From Scandinavium sp036495715 (GTDB lineage Bacteria > Pseudomonadota > Gammaproteobacteria > Enterobacterales > Enterobacteriaceae): a DNA stretch of 64,000 nucleotides. The stretch covers positions 1 through 64,000 of the forward strand of contig DASXML010000080.1 of the NCBI GenBank assembly GCA_036495715.1, given 5' to 3'. How positions within the stretch are numbered: position 1 is the first letter of the stretch; every line of letters starts with the position of its first letter. Made by a program: the position numbers and the translations under genes. The notes beneath the pieces are model-generated. The model was not told where the DNA came from. It searched no databases and was given only the letters and a program-made list of their open reading frames with translations. Of the stretch, positions 1-8,484 are shown in pieces.

Positions 1-68
1 GATTTTCCTCGTTTTTATCTGGTGATATTTTCTGGATCTTCAATGAGCAGGCATTGTCATCACATTGA

Positions 69-88
69 GGCTGGATATTTATCCAGCC
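69..88. promoter_or_regulatory. LexA (SOS) box upstream of ruvA
   Basis: GGCTGGATATTTATCCAGCC is a 20-bp near-perfect palindrome of the LexA type (CTG-N10-CAG). It matches in form the known SOS box of E. coli ruvAB. It is followed by a T-run, so it superficially looks like a terminator, but it lies directly upstream of ruvA where LexA is expected to repress the operon. Confidence 0.85.
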
Positions 89-146
89 TTTTTTTATGAT
101 ATACCCTTCGGCATTCTCATTTTTGTCCCTAACGCAGGAGCGTCAC

Positions 147-758
147 GTGATCGGTAGACTCAGAGGCACCATTCTGGAAAAACAACCTCCACTGGTTTTA
201 CTGGAAGTGGGCGGCGTTGGCTATGAAGTACATATGCCGATGACCTGTTTCTACGAACTGCCGGAGCAGGGCAATGAAGCGACTGTTTTCACGCAATTCG
301 TGGTACGTGAAGACGCGCAGCTGTTGTACGGCTTCAATAACAAGCAGGAGCGCACGCTGTTCCGCGAGCTCATCAAAACCAACGGCGTGGGGCCAAAGCT
401 GGCGCTGGCTATCTTATCGGGCATGTCCGCGCAGCAGTTTGTGAATGCCGTGGAGCGCGAAGATTCCGTTGCGCTGGTGAAGCTGCCGGGCATCGGCAAA
501 AAAACCGCCGAGCGTCTGGTGGTCGAAATGAAAGACAGGTTCAAAGGCCTGCACGGCGACCTGTTTACGCCGGCGTCCGATCTGGTGCTGACATCTCCGG
601 CAAGCCAGGCGACAGACGACGCCGAGCAGGAAGCAGTTGCTGCGTTGGTGGCGCTGGGCTATAAACCTCAGGAAGCCAGCCGGATGGTGAGTAAAATCGC
701 CAGTCCAAATGCCAGCAGTGAAACGTTAATCCGCGACGCGCTTCGCGCCGCGATGTGA
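147..758 (+). CDS. ruvA: Holliday junction branch migration protein RuvA
   Basis: RuvA binds four-way DNA junctions as a tetramer and loads the RuvB motor during recombinational repair. The 203-residue product has the usual family length: an N-terminal OB-fold (about 1-65), a helix-hairpin-helix region with the GVGPKLA and LPGIGKKTAERL hairpins, and a C-terminal three-helix domain that contacts RuvB. I chose the GTG at 147 (protein begins MIGRLRG) because AGGAG at 136-140 precedes it and it matches the E. coli start. An in-frame ATG at 96 would add 17 unrelated residues. ruvB follows after 8 bp, so the two form an operon under the LexA box at 69-88. Confidence 0.97.
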   Translation: MIGRLRGTILEKQPPLVLLEVGGVGYEVHMPMTCFYELPEQGNEATVFTQFVVREDAQLLYGFNNKQERTLFRELIKTNGVGPKLALAILSGMSAQQFVNAVEREDSVALVKLPGIGKKTAERLVVEMKDRFKGLHGDLFTPASDLVLTSPASQATDDAEQEAVAALVALGYKPQEASRMVSKIASPNASSETLIRDALRAAM

Positions 759-766
759 GGTAACGG

Positions 767-1780
767 ATGATTGAAGCTGACCGCCTGGTCTCTGCAGGCA
801 GCACTACCGTCCCGGAAGATGTGGTCGACCGCGCTATTCGCCCGAAATTGCTGGCGGAGTATATCGGCCAGCCGCAGGTGCGCTCGCAGATGGAAATCTT
901 TATTCAGGCGGCGAAACTGCGCGGCGAAGCGCTCGATCATCTGCTAATTTTTGGCCCACCGGGGCTGGGTAAAACCACGCTGGCAAATATTGTCGCCAAC
1001 GAAATGGGCGTGAACTTACGCACCACTTCAGGCCCTGTGCTGGAAAAAGCGGGTGATTTGGCGGCGATGTTGACCAACCTTGAACCGCATGACGTGCTGT
1101 TCATTGATGAAATCCATCGTCTTTCGCCGGTGGTGGAAGAGGTGCTGTATCCAGCGATGGAAGATTATCAGCTGGACATCATGATCGGCGAAGGCCCGGC
1201 GGCACGCTCGATCAAAATCGATTTGCCGCCGTTTACGCTGATTGGCGCAACGACGCGTGCGGGTTCGTTGACTTCACCCCTGCGTGACCGTTTTGGCATC
1301 GTGCAGCGTCTGGAGTTTTATCAGGTGCCGGATTTGCAGTACATCGTCGGGCGCAGTGCGCGTTTCATGGGACTGGAGATGAGCGAAGAAGGCGCGCTGG
1401 AAGTGGCCCGTCGTGCGCGCGGTACGCCGCGTATTGCCAACCGCTTGCTGCGACGCGTGCGCGATTTCTCTGAGGTTCGCCACGATGGCACCATTTCGGC
1501 TGATATCGCGGCATCGGCATTAGACATGCTGAACGTGGATGCAGAAGGGTTTGATTATATGGACCGCAAGCTGCTGCTGGCGGTCATCGACAAATTCTTC
1601 GGCGGGCCGGTCGGGCTGGATAACCTCGCTGCGGCTATTGGTGAAGAGCGCGAAACGATTGAAGATGTGCTGGAACCGTACCTCATCCAGCAGGGTTTTT
1701 TACAGCGTACGCCGCGCGGACGCATGGCGACGGTAAGGGCGTGGAACCATTTCGGCATTACACCACCGGAAATGCCATAA
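767..1780 (+). CDS. ruvB: Holliday junction branch migration ATPase RuvB
   Basis: RuvB is the hexameric AAA+ motor that drives branch migration at RuvA-bound junctions. The 337-residue protein has a Walker A motif GPPGLGKT (63-70), a Walker B LFIDEIH (111-117), a sensor region GATTRAGSL, and the C-terminal winged-helix domain ending in HFGITPPEMP. Length matches the E. coli protein (336). It is cotranscribed with ruvA (8-bp gap). Downstream it converges with the sgbE gene across a short intergenic region containing a REP-like palindrome. Confidence 0.97.
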   Translation: MIEADRLVSAGSTTVPEDVVDRAIRPKLLAEYIGQPQVRSQMEIFIQAAKLRGEALDHLLIFGPPGLGKTTLANIVANEMGVNLRTTSGPVLEKAGDLAAMLTNLEPHDVLFIDEIHRLSPVVEEVLYPAMEDYQLDIMIGEGPAARSIKIDLPPFTLIGATTRAGSLTSPLRDRFGIVQRLEFYQVPDLQYIVGRSARFMGLEMSEEGALEVARRARGTPRIANRLLRRVRDFSEVRHDGTISADIAASALDMLNVDAEGFDYMDRKLLLAVIDKFFGGPVGLDNLAAAIGEERETIEDVLEPYLIQQGFLQRTPRGRMATVRAWNHFGITPPEMP

Positions 1781-1839
1781 GGATGAAACGCCCGGCGGGG
1801 CAAGCTGCCAGGTCTCTTTCTCCCCAGTTGACGGCTTTT

Positions 1840-1869
1840 GTAGGCCCGGTAAGCGTCGCGTTACCGGGC
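1840..1869. repeat. REP-like extragenic palindrome
   Basis: GCCCGGTAA (1844-1852) and TTACCGGGC (1861-1869) pair around an 8-nt loop, preceded by GTAG. This has the form of enterobacterial REP units. It sits between the convergent ends of ruvB and sgbE, the usual location. A related unit lies after eda (22703-22734). Confidence 0.7.
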
Positions 1870-1892
1870 ATAAAAATGCCATAAACCTGACG

Positions 1893-2591
1893 TTAAGCCT
1901 GCCCGTAATACGCCGCCTTCCCATGCTTACGAAGATAATGCCTGTCGAGTAACTCTGACTGCATACTCTCCAGTTGCGGCGTCAGTTGTCGTGAGAACAG
2001 CCCCATATACGCACATTCCTCCAGCACCACTGCATGATGTACCGCGTCACTGGCGTTCTTTCCCCATGCAAACGGCCCATGTGAATGCACCAGCACTGCC
2101 GGGATCTGCTGCGGGTCGATCCCGCGTGCTTCAAACGTTGAAATAATCACTTCCCCGGTCTGATGTTCATACTCCCCGGCAATTTCCTGTGGCGTCATTT
2201 TCCGGGTACAGGGGATCGCGCCGTAGAAATAGTCCGCGTGCGTGGTGCCCCAGGCCGGTAAATCTTTGCCTGCCTGTGACCAGATGGTGGCGTGGCGTGA
2301 ATGGGTATGGACGATAGCCCCCATTTGCGGATAACGGCGATAGAGCGCCAGATGTGTGGCGGTGTCGGAAGAGGGTTTAAGCGTCCCGTCCACCACCTGT
2401 CCGCTCGCCACATCAACCACCACCATATCTTGTTCGCGCATATCACGGTATTCCACGCCAGATGGCTTGATAACCACCCATCCACGTTCGCGGTCAATCG
2501 CGCTGACATTTCCCCAGGTAAACGTCACCAGACCATGCGCCGGAAGCGCCAGGTTCGCGGCCAGTACCTCGGCTTTCAACTGTCCAATCAC
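1893..2591 (-). CDS. sgbE: L-ribulose-5-phosphate 4-epimerase (SgbE/YiaS)
   Basis: Class II aldolase-fold epimerase converting L-ribulose 5-phosphate to D-xylulose 5-phosphate, the last step of the yia pathway. The 232 residues closely resemble E. coli SgbE, with the zinc-binding IVHTHSRHAT motif and the VHSHGPFAWG motif typical of AraD/UlaF/SgbE. Translation starts at a GTG with a strong GGAGGA Shine-Dalgarno, and the GTGA overlap with the end of sgbU indicates translational coupling. The sequence is closer to SgbE than to AraD, but substrate identity rests on operon context. It is the last gene of the operon. Confidence 0.93.
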   Translation of the reverse strand: MIGQLKAEVLAANLALPAHGLVTFTWGNVSAIDRERGWVVIKPSGVEYRDMREQDMVVVDVASGQVVDGTLKPSSDTATHLALYRRYPQMGAIVHTHSRHATIWSQAGKDLPAWGTTHADYFYGAIPCTRKMTPQEIAGEYEHQTGEVIISTFEARGIDPQQIPAVLVHSHGPFAWGKNASDAVHHAVVLEECAYMGLFSRQLTPQLESMQSELLDRHYLRKHGKAAYYGQA

Positions 2592-3445
2592 AGGAGTCCT
2601 CCTTCGCGCATTTTGGCTTCAATCCAGCAGCGTGCCTGAATAATTTCCAGCACCGGCTCACTGGCTTTTTCGGTCCACATCTCAATCAGAAATGCCCCGC
2701 GATAGTTCAGTTGTTTTAACGTTCGGAAGACGCTGACAAAATCGACGCAGCCTGCGCCAAACGGTACATCACGAAACTGGCCCGGCTGAGTGTCGGTCAC
2801 GGGTTGTGTATCTTTCAAATGAATGGCCGCGATTTTATCCATTCCGAGGGCCAGTTCGGTGGGAATATCGTTGCCCCACGCGCTGAGATTGCCCACGTCC
2901 GGGTAAACGCTGAACCACGGTGAAGCCAGCCAGTTATCCCACCGCTTCCATTTTTGGATTGAATTTATAAACGTGGTATCCATGATTTCTACCGCCAGCA
3001 TGACCTGCGCGGCGGCGGCCTGCTCCACCGCCCACGCCAGCCCATCGGCAAAGTGTCGTTCGGTGTCTTCGCCGTGCGCTTCGTAATAGACGTCGTACCC
3101 GGCAAGCTGAATGGTGCGGATGCCGAGATCGCGGGCCAGTTTAATGGCTTTCAGCATGATTTCCCGCGCCTGCTCACGGACCGCAGGGTCACGACTGCCA
3201 AAGGGGAAACGACGATGAGCCGACAGACACATCGACGGAATGGCGATCCCCGTTTCCAGCATCGCGGACACCAACGAGTGACGCTGCGCAATGCTCCAGT
3301 CGAGACGCGACAAACGTTCATCGGTCTCATCAATCGACATTTCGACGAAATCAAAGCCGCAGCTTTTTGCCAGCACTAGCCGTTCCGGCCAGTTCAGCTC
3401 TTTCGCCAGGGCTTTCTCATAGATACCCAAAGGATGGCGGCGCAT
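2588..3445 (-). CDS. sgbU: L-xylulose-5-phosphate 3-epimerase (SgbU/YiaR)
   Basis: TIM-barrel sugar phosphate epimerase of the xylose isomerase-like superfamily, converting L-xylulose 5-phosphate to L-ribulose 5-phosphate. Landmarks are FDFVEMSIDETDERLSRLDW, SMCLSAHRRFPFGSRD, the metal-ligand region AVEIMDT, YPDVGNLSAWGND and HLKDTQPV. I take the start at 3445 (MRRHPLGIYEK), where TGATG overlaps the sgbH stop; an upstream in-frame start would add five residues. It is coupled to sgbE by a GTGA overlap. Length 285 against 286 in E. coli. Confidence 0.94.
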   Translation of the reverse strand: MRRHPLGIYEKALAKELNWPERLVLAKSCGFDFVEMSIDETDERLSRLDWSIAQRHSLVSAMLETGIAIPSMCLSAHRRFPFGSRDPAVREQAREIMLKAIKLARDLGIRTIQLAGYDVYYEAHGEDTERHFADGLAWAVEQAAAAQVMLAVEIMDTTFINSIQKWKRWDNWLASPWFSVYPDVGNLSAWGNDIPTELALGMDKIAAIHLKDTQPVTDTQPGQFRDVPFGAGCVDFVSVFRTLKQLNYRGAFLIEMWTEKASEPVLEIIQARCWIEAKMREGGLL

Positions 3446-4101
3446 CAGCGTTCTCCCCAAAGGCTGGACAACTGTTGATGGAAGGCGAGGGCCACTTGCT
3501 GAGGCTGCGGGGCATTCGTCAGTGCGCGCCCGGCAATAAAGGCTTTCACATTGATGTCGCGGAACAGCGGCAGGCTCTCCGGCGTGATACCGCCGGTCAC
3601 CGACAGCGCTAGCCCAATCTCTGACAGCGCTTTCATGCGCGCTAAATCCTCTTCGCTCCAGTTCTGTCCGCGGGCCTGGGCATCGCGCCCACGGTGATAA
3701 ATTGCCTGACGGATACCGGCGTTGTGCCAGCCGCGCGCGTCGTCGAGCGTCCAGTTGCCGAAGAGCTCAATTTGAATCTCGCCGTGGTTTTGGACGGCAA
3801 CCTGATGCGCTTTCTCGACGGTAGCGAGTGGCGCGGCACAAATTACCGTCATCCAGTTGGCTCCTGCAGAAAAAGCCTGTTGTGCCAGCGTTTCCCCGGC
3901 ATCGGCGACTTTCCAATCGGCGACGATAATTTTATCGGGACACCGCTCCCGTAAACGGCGCACTGCCTGTCGCCCTTCGTTAAGACATAAAATCGTTCCG
4001 GCTTCGATAATATCGACGTGCCCGATCAGCAGGTCCACGTTATGCAGGGCGTGCTTCAGTTCGGTGTGATCGAGAGCGAGCTGTAAAAGTGGGCGGCTCA
4101 T
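3445..4101 (-). CDS. sgbH: 3-keto-L-gulonate-6-phosphate decarboxylase (SgbH/YiaQ)
   Basis: Member of the orotidine-5'-phosphate decarboxylase suprafamily that turns 3-keto-L-gulonate 6-phosphate into L-xylulose 5-phosphate and CO2. The 218-residue protein shows the family signatures LALDHTELK, VDIIEAGTILCLNEG, the active-site strand IIVADWKVADAGE, and the phosphate-binding VTGGI and AFIAGRAL. Both ends overlap neighbours by a few bases (ATGA with lyxK, TGATG with sgbU), so the four catabolic genes form a tightly coupled unit. Confidence 0.95.
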   Translation of the reverse strand: MSRPLLQLALDHTELKHALHNVDLLIGHVDIIEAGTILCLNEGRQAVRRLRERCPDKIIVADWKVADAGETLAQQAFSAGANWMTVICAAPLATVEKAHQVAVQNHGEIQIELFGNWTLDDARGWHNAGIRQAIYHRGRDAQARGQNWSEEDLARMKALSEIGLALSVTGGITPESLPLFRDINVKAFIAGRALTNAPQPQQVALAFHQQLSSLWGER

Positions 4102-5624
4102 AATAACGGTTCCTTCATGATTTTCAGTGACGCGCTGCGCGCATGAAAGCGCTGTAGCGCCTCAATAAGTAGCTGGTAATGTTGATATTTACATTGGTAT
4201 GCCTGCTTCGCGTCGGGGTCGGGCTGGATAACGCGGGTGGCGTGGCAAAGCTGGCTTTGTGCCTGAGCAAAATGGCTGAAAACCCCCGTACCGACGAGCG
4301 CGGCAAGCGCCGCGCCGAGGCAGCCAGTTTCATCGACCTGCGGCAGTTCGACGGGCAGGCCGCTAACATCGGCGAGCATTTGCATCCACACGTCTGAACG
4401 AGCCGGGCCGCCGGTGACGCGCAGCGTTTTTGCCGTTGGAAAACGTTCACGCATCCGGTTCAGGTGCGTCATGTGGCTAAACACCACCCCTTCGTAGACC
4501 GCCTGCAACAAATGCCCGCGATGATGCAAAGATTGCAGGCCATAGAAGCCGCTAGTCATCTCCAGGCCTGCGTTACTGCCGTATAAAAAAGGCAGAAATA
4601 GCACGTCGCTGGCCGCTTTGGGCAAGGCCGCCACCGCCGCGTTGATCGCCTCAAAACGCATTTCGCCGAACTGGGCGGTCAGCCATTCCAGATTGGCCGA
4701 TGACGTCGGGCTGGCCTCATGCACGATAAACTGTCCGGGCGTCACATAGCGGCCGTAAACATACGGATGTGGTTCCTGTTCGCAGATTCCGTTGGCAATG
4801 CCGCTGGTGACGGCCCAGGTGCCCATCACGGCATTGAGCGCTGTCTCATCATGCAGTCCGGCGCACAGTGCGGTAGACACCACGTCGAACAGGCCTCCGA
4901 CAACGGGCGTACCTGCCGCCAGACCGGTTACGGCAGCCACCTCTGCTGTGATTTCCCCACAAATCTGATTCGATTTCACAATCGGCGGTAGCGCCGGGAA
5001 GATTTCGCCGATCCCGAGCCACTCCAGCAACTGTGGGTCGTACTCTCCGCGACGCATATTGTAGATGTTGGATTCAGAAATATTGCTCTCTTCACAGCCT
5101 TTGACCCCGGTCAGACACCAGCGTAGATAGTCGTGGGCCATCATCACGCAACCAACACGCCGATAGCGCTCCGGCTGATGCTCTTTCAGCCAACGCAGCA
5201 GAGACACCGGGTGTCCGGTCCACAATGTCTGACGCGTCAACGGGTACAGACGCTGTGGGATCCCGTCCTGCTGCCAGCGCTGGACGATATGCAGTGCGCG
5301 GCGGTCAGAAGAGAGGATGGCATTGCCCAGCGGCTGATCTTGTTTGTCGAGCAGGAACACCCCTTTTCCCTGCGCGGAAATCCCGATGCCTTTGATCTGT
5401 TTGCCTTGAACGTTACTGCGTTTCAGCAGAGAACAAAGCGTGTGAATACAAGCCTGCCAGAGTGCGGGCATGTCCCGTTCTGTGAAGCCAGGTTGTGTGC
5501 TCAGGGTCTGTAACACCTGCTTTTCGGTGGCGATTTCCCGACACTGGCGGTCGTACAGTCCGGCTTTCAGATAAGTGCCGCCGCAGTCAATGCCGAGCCA
5601 GAAGACGTCGTTATTGCTCATCAT
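4098..5624 (-). CDS. lyxK: L-xylulose / 3-keto-L-gulonate kinase (LyxK/YiaP)
   Basis: FGGY-family carbohydrate kinase. In the yia pathway it phosphorylates 3-keto-L-gulonate; the E. coli enzyme also acts on L-xylulose. Seen in the sequence: the N-terminal phosphate-binding WLGIDCGGTYLKAGLYD, the GIGISAQGKG segment, LGNAILSSDRRA, and a C-terminal VTGGPARSDVWMQMLADV typical of the family. I set the start at 5624 (MMSNNDVFWLG): the longer frame would overlap the upstream transporter gene and has no counterpart in E. coli LyxK (498 residues). The predicted product is 508 residues with a slightly extended C-terminus. Confidence 0.92.
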   Translation of the reverse strand: MMSNNDVFWLGIDCGGTYLKAGLYDRQCREIATEKQVLQTLSTQPGFTERDMPALWQACIHTLCSLLKRSNVQGKQIKGIGISAQGKGVFLLDKQDQPLGNAILSSDRRALHIVQRWQQDGIPQRLYPLTRQTLWTGHPVSLLRWLKEHQPERYRRVGCVMMAHDYLRWCLTGVKGCEESNISESNIYNMRRGEYDPQLLEWLGIGEIFPALPPIVKSNQICGEITAEVAAVTGLAAGTPVVGGLFDVVSTALCAGLHDETALNAVMGTWAVTSGIANGICEQEPHPYVYGRYVTPGQFIVHEASPTSSANLEWLTAQFGEMRFEAINAAVAALPKAASDVLFLPFLYGSNAGLEMTSGFYGLQSLHHRGHLLQAVYEGVVFSHMTHLNRMRERFPTAKTLRVTGGPARSDVWMQMLADVSGLPVELPQVDETGCLGAALAALVGTGVFSHFAQAQSQLCHATRVIQPDPDAKQAYQCKYQHYQLLIEALQRFHARSASLKIMKEPLL

Positions 5625-5679
5625 TTTTCTCTGTTTGTTCACTGCCCCGGCGGCCTCAGCGCACCGGGGCGAAAGGGCG

Positions 5680-6999
5680 TCAGACGGCACGCTTGTTGGG
5701 CGTCATTCCTCTGACAGGATCGCGTCCGGTATCGCATTGGGTGGGTAACAGCAGGGCCAGCAGGGCGGCAATGGCGAGTGAAATCGCCAGGCAGTAGACG
5801 CCCGCATCTTTGCTGTAGAGGGTTATCAGCACCCCGACGGCATACGGCCCACAGAACCCGCCCAGATTGCCGAGCGCATTAATGACGCCGCGTGCGCCGC
5901 CCGCCATCTCGGCACTGAAAAGACGTGCCGGAATGGTCCAGAAAATGCCCGCAGCGGATTGCAGGAAAAAGCCACAGCCGACGAGCGCGGCATACGCCAG
6001 CCAGATATGCGCCTGTAAGGTGACGGAGAGGAACATACACAACGAGAAACCGAGCAGCGGCAGGCAGACAAATAGTTTGCGTTTGCCGGTACGGTCAGAC
6101 AGTGACGAGAACAGTAACATTCCGGCGATCGCCCCGACGTAGGGCAGGATGGCCAGCATACCCACCTGGCCCATACTGGTGTGGGTCAGCTCTTTCAGAA
6201 TGGTGGGCAGCCACAGGGTGTAGCCGTAAATACCGGTCTGGTAGAAGAAATTCAGGGCAATCAACTGCCACATGGTTTTGTCAGAAAGCACGGCGCTGAG
6301 TGAGGCGTTTTTGACTTCCGTCCCGGCAATCGCCTTCTGTTCGGCGGCCAGTGTTTTCACCAGATAGTTTTGCTCGGCTTTGCTTATCCAGCGCGCCTCC
6401 TGCGGTCGGTCATAAATGGTGAATGACCACAGTACCAGCACCACCAGAGACAGTAGGCCTTCAATAATAAACAACCAACGCCAGTCCAGCTCGGTGATAA
6501 TCCAGCCGGAAAGCGGGGCCGTGGCTATTCCGGCTATCGGCACGAACATGATAACAATCGCGTTGGCGCGACCGCGTTCGGCATCAGGAAACCAGTTGCT
6601 GATCATCGTCAGGACCACCGGCAACATGCCACCTTCGGCGACGCCGAGCAGGAAACGTAGTACCAGCAGTTGATATTGATGCGTGATAAACCCGGTCATC
6701 ACCGAAATGATCGCCCAGGCGACCAGCGACCAGCCAATGAATTTCTTGCCGCTGCCGTGCACCGCAATTTTGCCGCCAGGGACCTGTAAAAAGAGGTAGC
6801 CGATAAAGAATATGCCACCGGCCAGACCTGCCATGCTGGCGGTAATGCCTAAATCGGTATCCATGCCGCCGGGCATTGCAAACGCGATATTCACGCGATC
6901 CATATAGGAAATAATACAGGTAATAAGGATCGGCGGAATGATACGCAGCCAACGCTGCTGCGGAATATCCGTCGGAGTAGAGACTCGGTAAGTTGTCAT
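5680..6999 (-). CDS. yiaX2: MFS transporter, ACS family (YiaX2-like)
   Basis: Twelve-helix major facilitator of the anion:cation symporter type, 439 residues, in the inner membrane. Helices are evident from IPPILITCIISYMDRVNIAFA onward, with the conserved SYMDR of helix 1, the loop motif GSGKKFIGW, and RFLLGVAEGGMLPVV. Its position between yiaX1 and lyxK matches the Klebsiella yiaKLX1X2PQRS operon, where E. coli has instead the TRAP genes yiaMNO. It probably imports 2,3-diketo-L-gulonate or another ascorbate breakdown product; the substrate is inferred from context only. Confidence 0.88.
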   Translation of the reverse strand: MTTYRVSTPTDIPQQRWLRIIPPILITCIISYMDRVNIAFAMPGGMDTDLGITASMAGLAGGIFFIGYLFLQVPGGKIAVHGSGKKFIGWSLVAWAIISVMTGFITHQYQLLVLRFLLGVAEGGMLPVVLTMISNWFPDAERGRANAIVIMFVPIAGIATAPLSGWIITELDWRWLFIIEGLLSLVVLVLWSFTIYDRPQEARWISKAEQNYLVKTLAAEQKAIAGTEVKNASLSAVLSDKTMWQLIALNFFYQTGIYGYTLWLPTILKELTHTSMGQVGMLAILPYVGAIAGMLLFSSLSDRTGKRKLFVCLPLLGFSLCMFLSVTLQAHIWLAYAALVGCGFFLQSAAGIFWTIPARLFSAEMAGGARGVINALGNLGGFCGPYAVGVLITLYSKDAGVYCLAISLAIAALLALLLPTQCDTGRDPVRGMTPNKRAV

Positions 7000-7044
7000 A
7001 ATGGTATTCTCGCTAAAGAGAGTCGATGTTAGGGTTTATTATTT

Positions 7045-7971
7045 TTATTGTTGTGATAATTTCAGACTTTGTATTCCGTTGCGTACTATTTCCACGCGGT
7101 GCTCCACACTGGCAGCATTATTTATTTCCAGCAGTTTAATGCCGCTGAATAACAGTGAATGATCGTGAGCGACCTGAAAAAGTGCGCTGGCGTGTGTGGA
7201 CGTCATCAGGCTTTGCGCACAGAAAGGCGCAAACGGCGCGTGTAAATCCTGCCATTCGCCGTAGTCAGCCGAAAGCGTTGTGCCCGAGAACATGAGCGCC
7301 CCCAGTTTTCCTGCGGCTGCGACCATTCGTGCATGGGTCAGTGGGGCTTCGGCGCTGCGTTCTTCGATTGCAGAACGCGCCCAGTTGATGCACAGGCTAA
7401 TGTCATCGTTCGCGAGGATCTCCAGCTCGGCGGCTAATGGCAAAAAGCCTTTGCGGGGTTGCGGTTTGTCCATTGCGTCACAGTGTTCCAGCACTAATGC
7501 GCAGGACCACTCCCAACGGGCGATTTCGTGGACTGAACGGGCGAAGGCGTCCGTCGCTTGGGCTATGCTGGCATTACCCGCTTGCGGTGCAGACTGCATT
7601 TCGAGGGCGATAATTTTGCCCGGCTGGTGCGTATTGATAGCGTTGATTTTTTGCTGTAGCCGGCGGTAATACGCCACACAGGCTTGACGCTGCGGTTCGT
7701 CGGCAGAAGCCAGACCAAACCCACCATTTCCGGCACGCTGGCGCATGGTTTCCATCACCGCCGTGACGACAATTCTCCACTCGCCGGGCGTATGACGCAG
7801 AAGCCATTCATCGCCGTAGGGGTGTAGAGACTCAAGACAAGGCTGTTCGATACCCCGAATATGCGGCGTATCGGCCAGTTGCTGCCAGAATTGCGTCTCG
7901 CACTCTTTATCCTGCTGGTGGAATGAAGGGGCGCAGGGGTAGGCCCCGATAATATAATCGATGTTGTTCAT
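7045..7971 (-). CDS. yiaX1: YiaX1-like protein (DUF4862 family), function unknown
   Basis: A 308-residue soluble protein without signal peptide or membrane segment. I recognise it from operon position and sequence character as the Klebsiella YiaX1 / DUF4862 type. It has an N-terminal DYIIGAYPCAPSFH, a central KIIALEMQSAP strand and VLEHCDAMD with acidic and His residues, and CINWARSAIEERSAEAP. The repeated strand-helix pattern with Glu/His/Asp at strand ends suggests a TIM barrel of the xylose-isomerase type, but that is inference. It is required context for a diketogulonate pathway, so a lactonase or isomerase role is possible. No activity can be assigned from sequence. Confidence 0.75.
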   Translation of the reverse strand: MNNIDYIIGAYPCAPSFHQQDKECETQFWQQLADTPHIRGIEQPCLESLHPYGDEWLLRHTPGEWRIVVTAVMETMRQRAGNGGFGLASADEPQRQACVAYYRRLQQKINAINTHQPGKIIALEMQSAPQAGNASIAQATDAFARSVHEIARWEWSCALVLEHCDAMDKPQPRKGFLPLAAELEILANDDISLCINWARSAIEERSAEAPLTHARMVAAAGKLGALMFSGTTLSADYGEWQDLHAPFAPFCAQSLMTSTHASALFQVAHDHSLLFSGIKLLEINNAASVEHRVEIVRNGIQSLKLSQQ

Positions 7972-8005
7972 AACGAGTTCCTTTATATTATGACATGGAA
8001 TAAAA

Positions 8006-8473
8006 TTAATTCAGCGCGCTGAGGGCAACTTTAACCACCACTTTGCGAATGGCCGTTTCCTTTATTTTATTACACCCCGGGCGATGAACATCGTGTGGGG
8101 AAAATATTGCATAACTTCCCGGTGTCATTTCTATTTGCGATTCATTCTCCATGTGCTGATAGAAAATAATATCCCGCTCGGCTAACAATGATTCGCTTAT
8201 CTGATTATTACCACGGTCGATGGCAACACCGATGTACTCCTCACCCCAGGCCAGATATTGAATGTCGAGGTATCGGCGGTGCACTTCGGGGCGATTTTCT
8301 GCCTGTGGGCGGGTGTGCATGTCAATAATCTGGGCGTAAATGTTTTGGCCGTCGATTTCCACCACGCCTTGCGCAAGCTGGCTGAAATCGGTAGTGCGCA
8401 GAAACGCAAGCGCCTTCTCAATGGCCACAGGCAGTGGCCAGGGATGCGGTTGCGCGATATGTCCAAAAATCAT
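8006..8473 (-). CDS. yiaL: YhcH/YjgK/YiaL family protein
   Basis: Small beta-sandwich protein of the YhcH/EbgC family (DUF386), 155 residues as in E. coli YiaL. Conserved stretches are the ENRPEVHRRYLDIQYLAWGEE region with its Glu/His candidate metal ligands, DIIFYQH, and FSPHDVHRPG near the C-terminus. Family members are linked to sugar acid metabolism, possibly as anomerases, but the reaction here is unproven. Start chosen at the ATG 8473 behind a GAGGG Shine-Dalgarno; a TTG 15 bp upstream also opens the frame. It lies 11 bp after yiaK, in the same operon. Confidence 0.9.
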   Translation of the reverse strand: MIFGHIAQPHPWPLPVAIEKALAFLRTTDFSQLAQGVVEIDGQNIYAQIIDMHTRPQAENRPEVHRRYLDIQYLAWGEEYIGVAIDRGNNQISESLLAERDIIFYQHMENESQIEMTPGSYAIFSPHDVHRPGCNKIKETAIRKVVVKVALSALN

Positions 8474-8484
8474 TGTGGCTGCCC

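Noticed and set aside
68..95. Hairpin plus T-run upstream of ruvA as an intrinsic terminator
   Set aside because: The palindrome has LexA-box form and position; the T-run is probably incidental, although dual use cannot be excluded.
5625..5690. Upstream extension of lyxK by 22 codons
   Set aside because: It overlaps the end of the transporter gene and has no counterpart in LyxK; the internal ATG has spacing consistent with a ribosome site.
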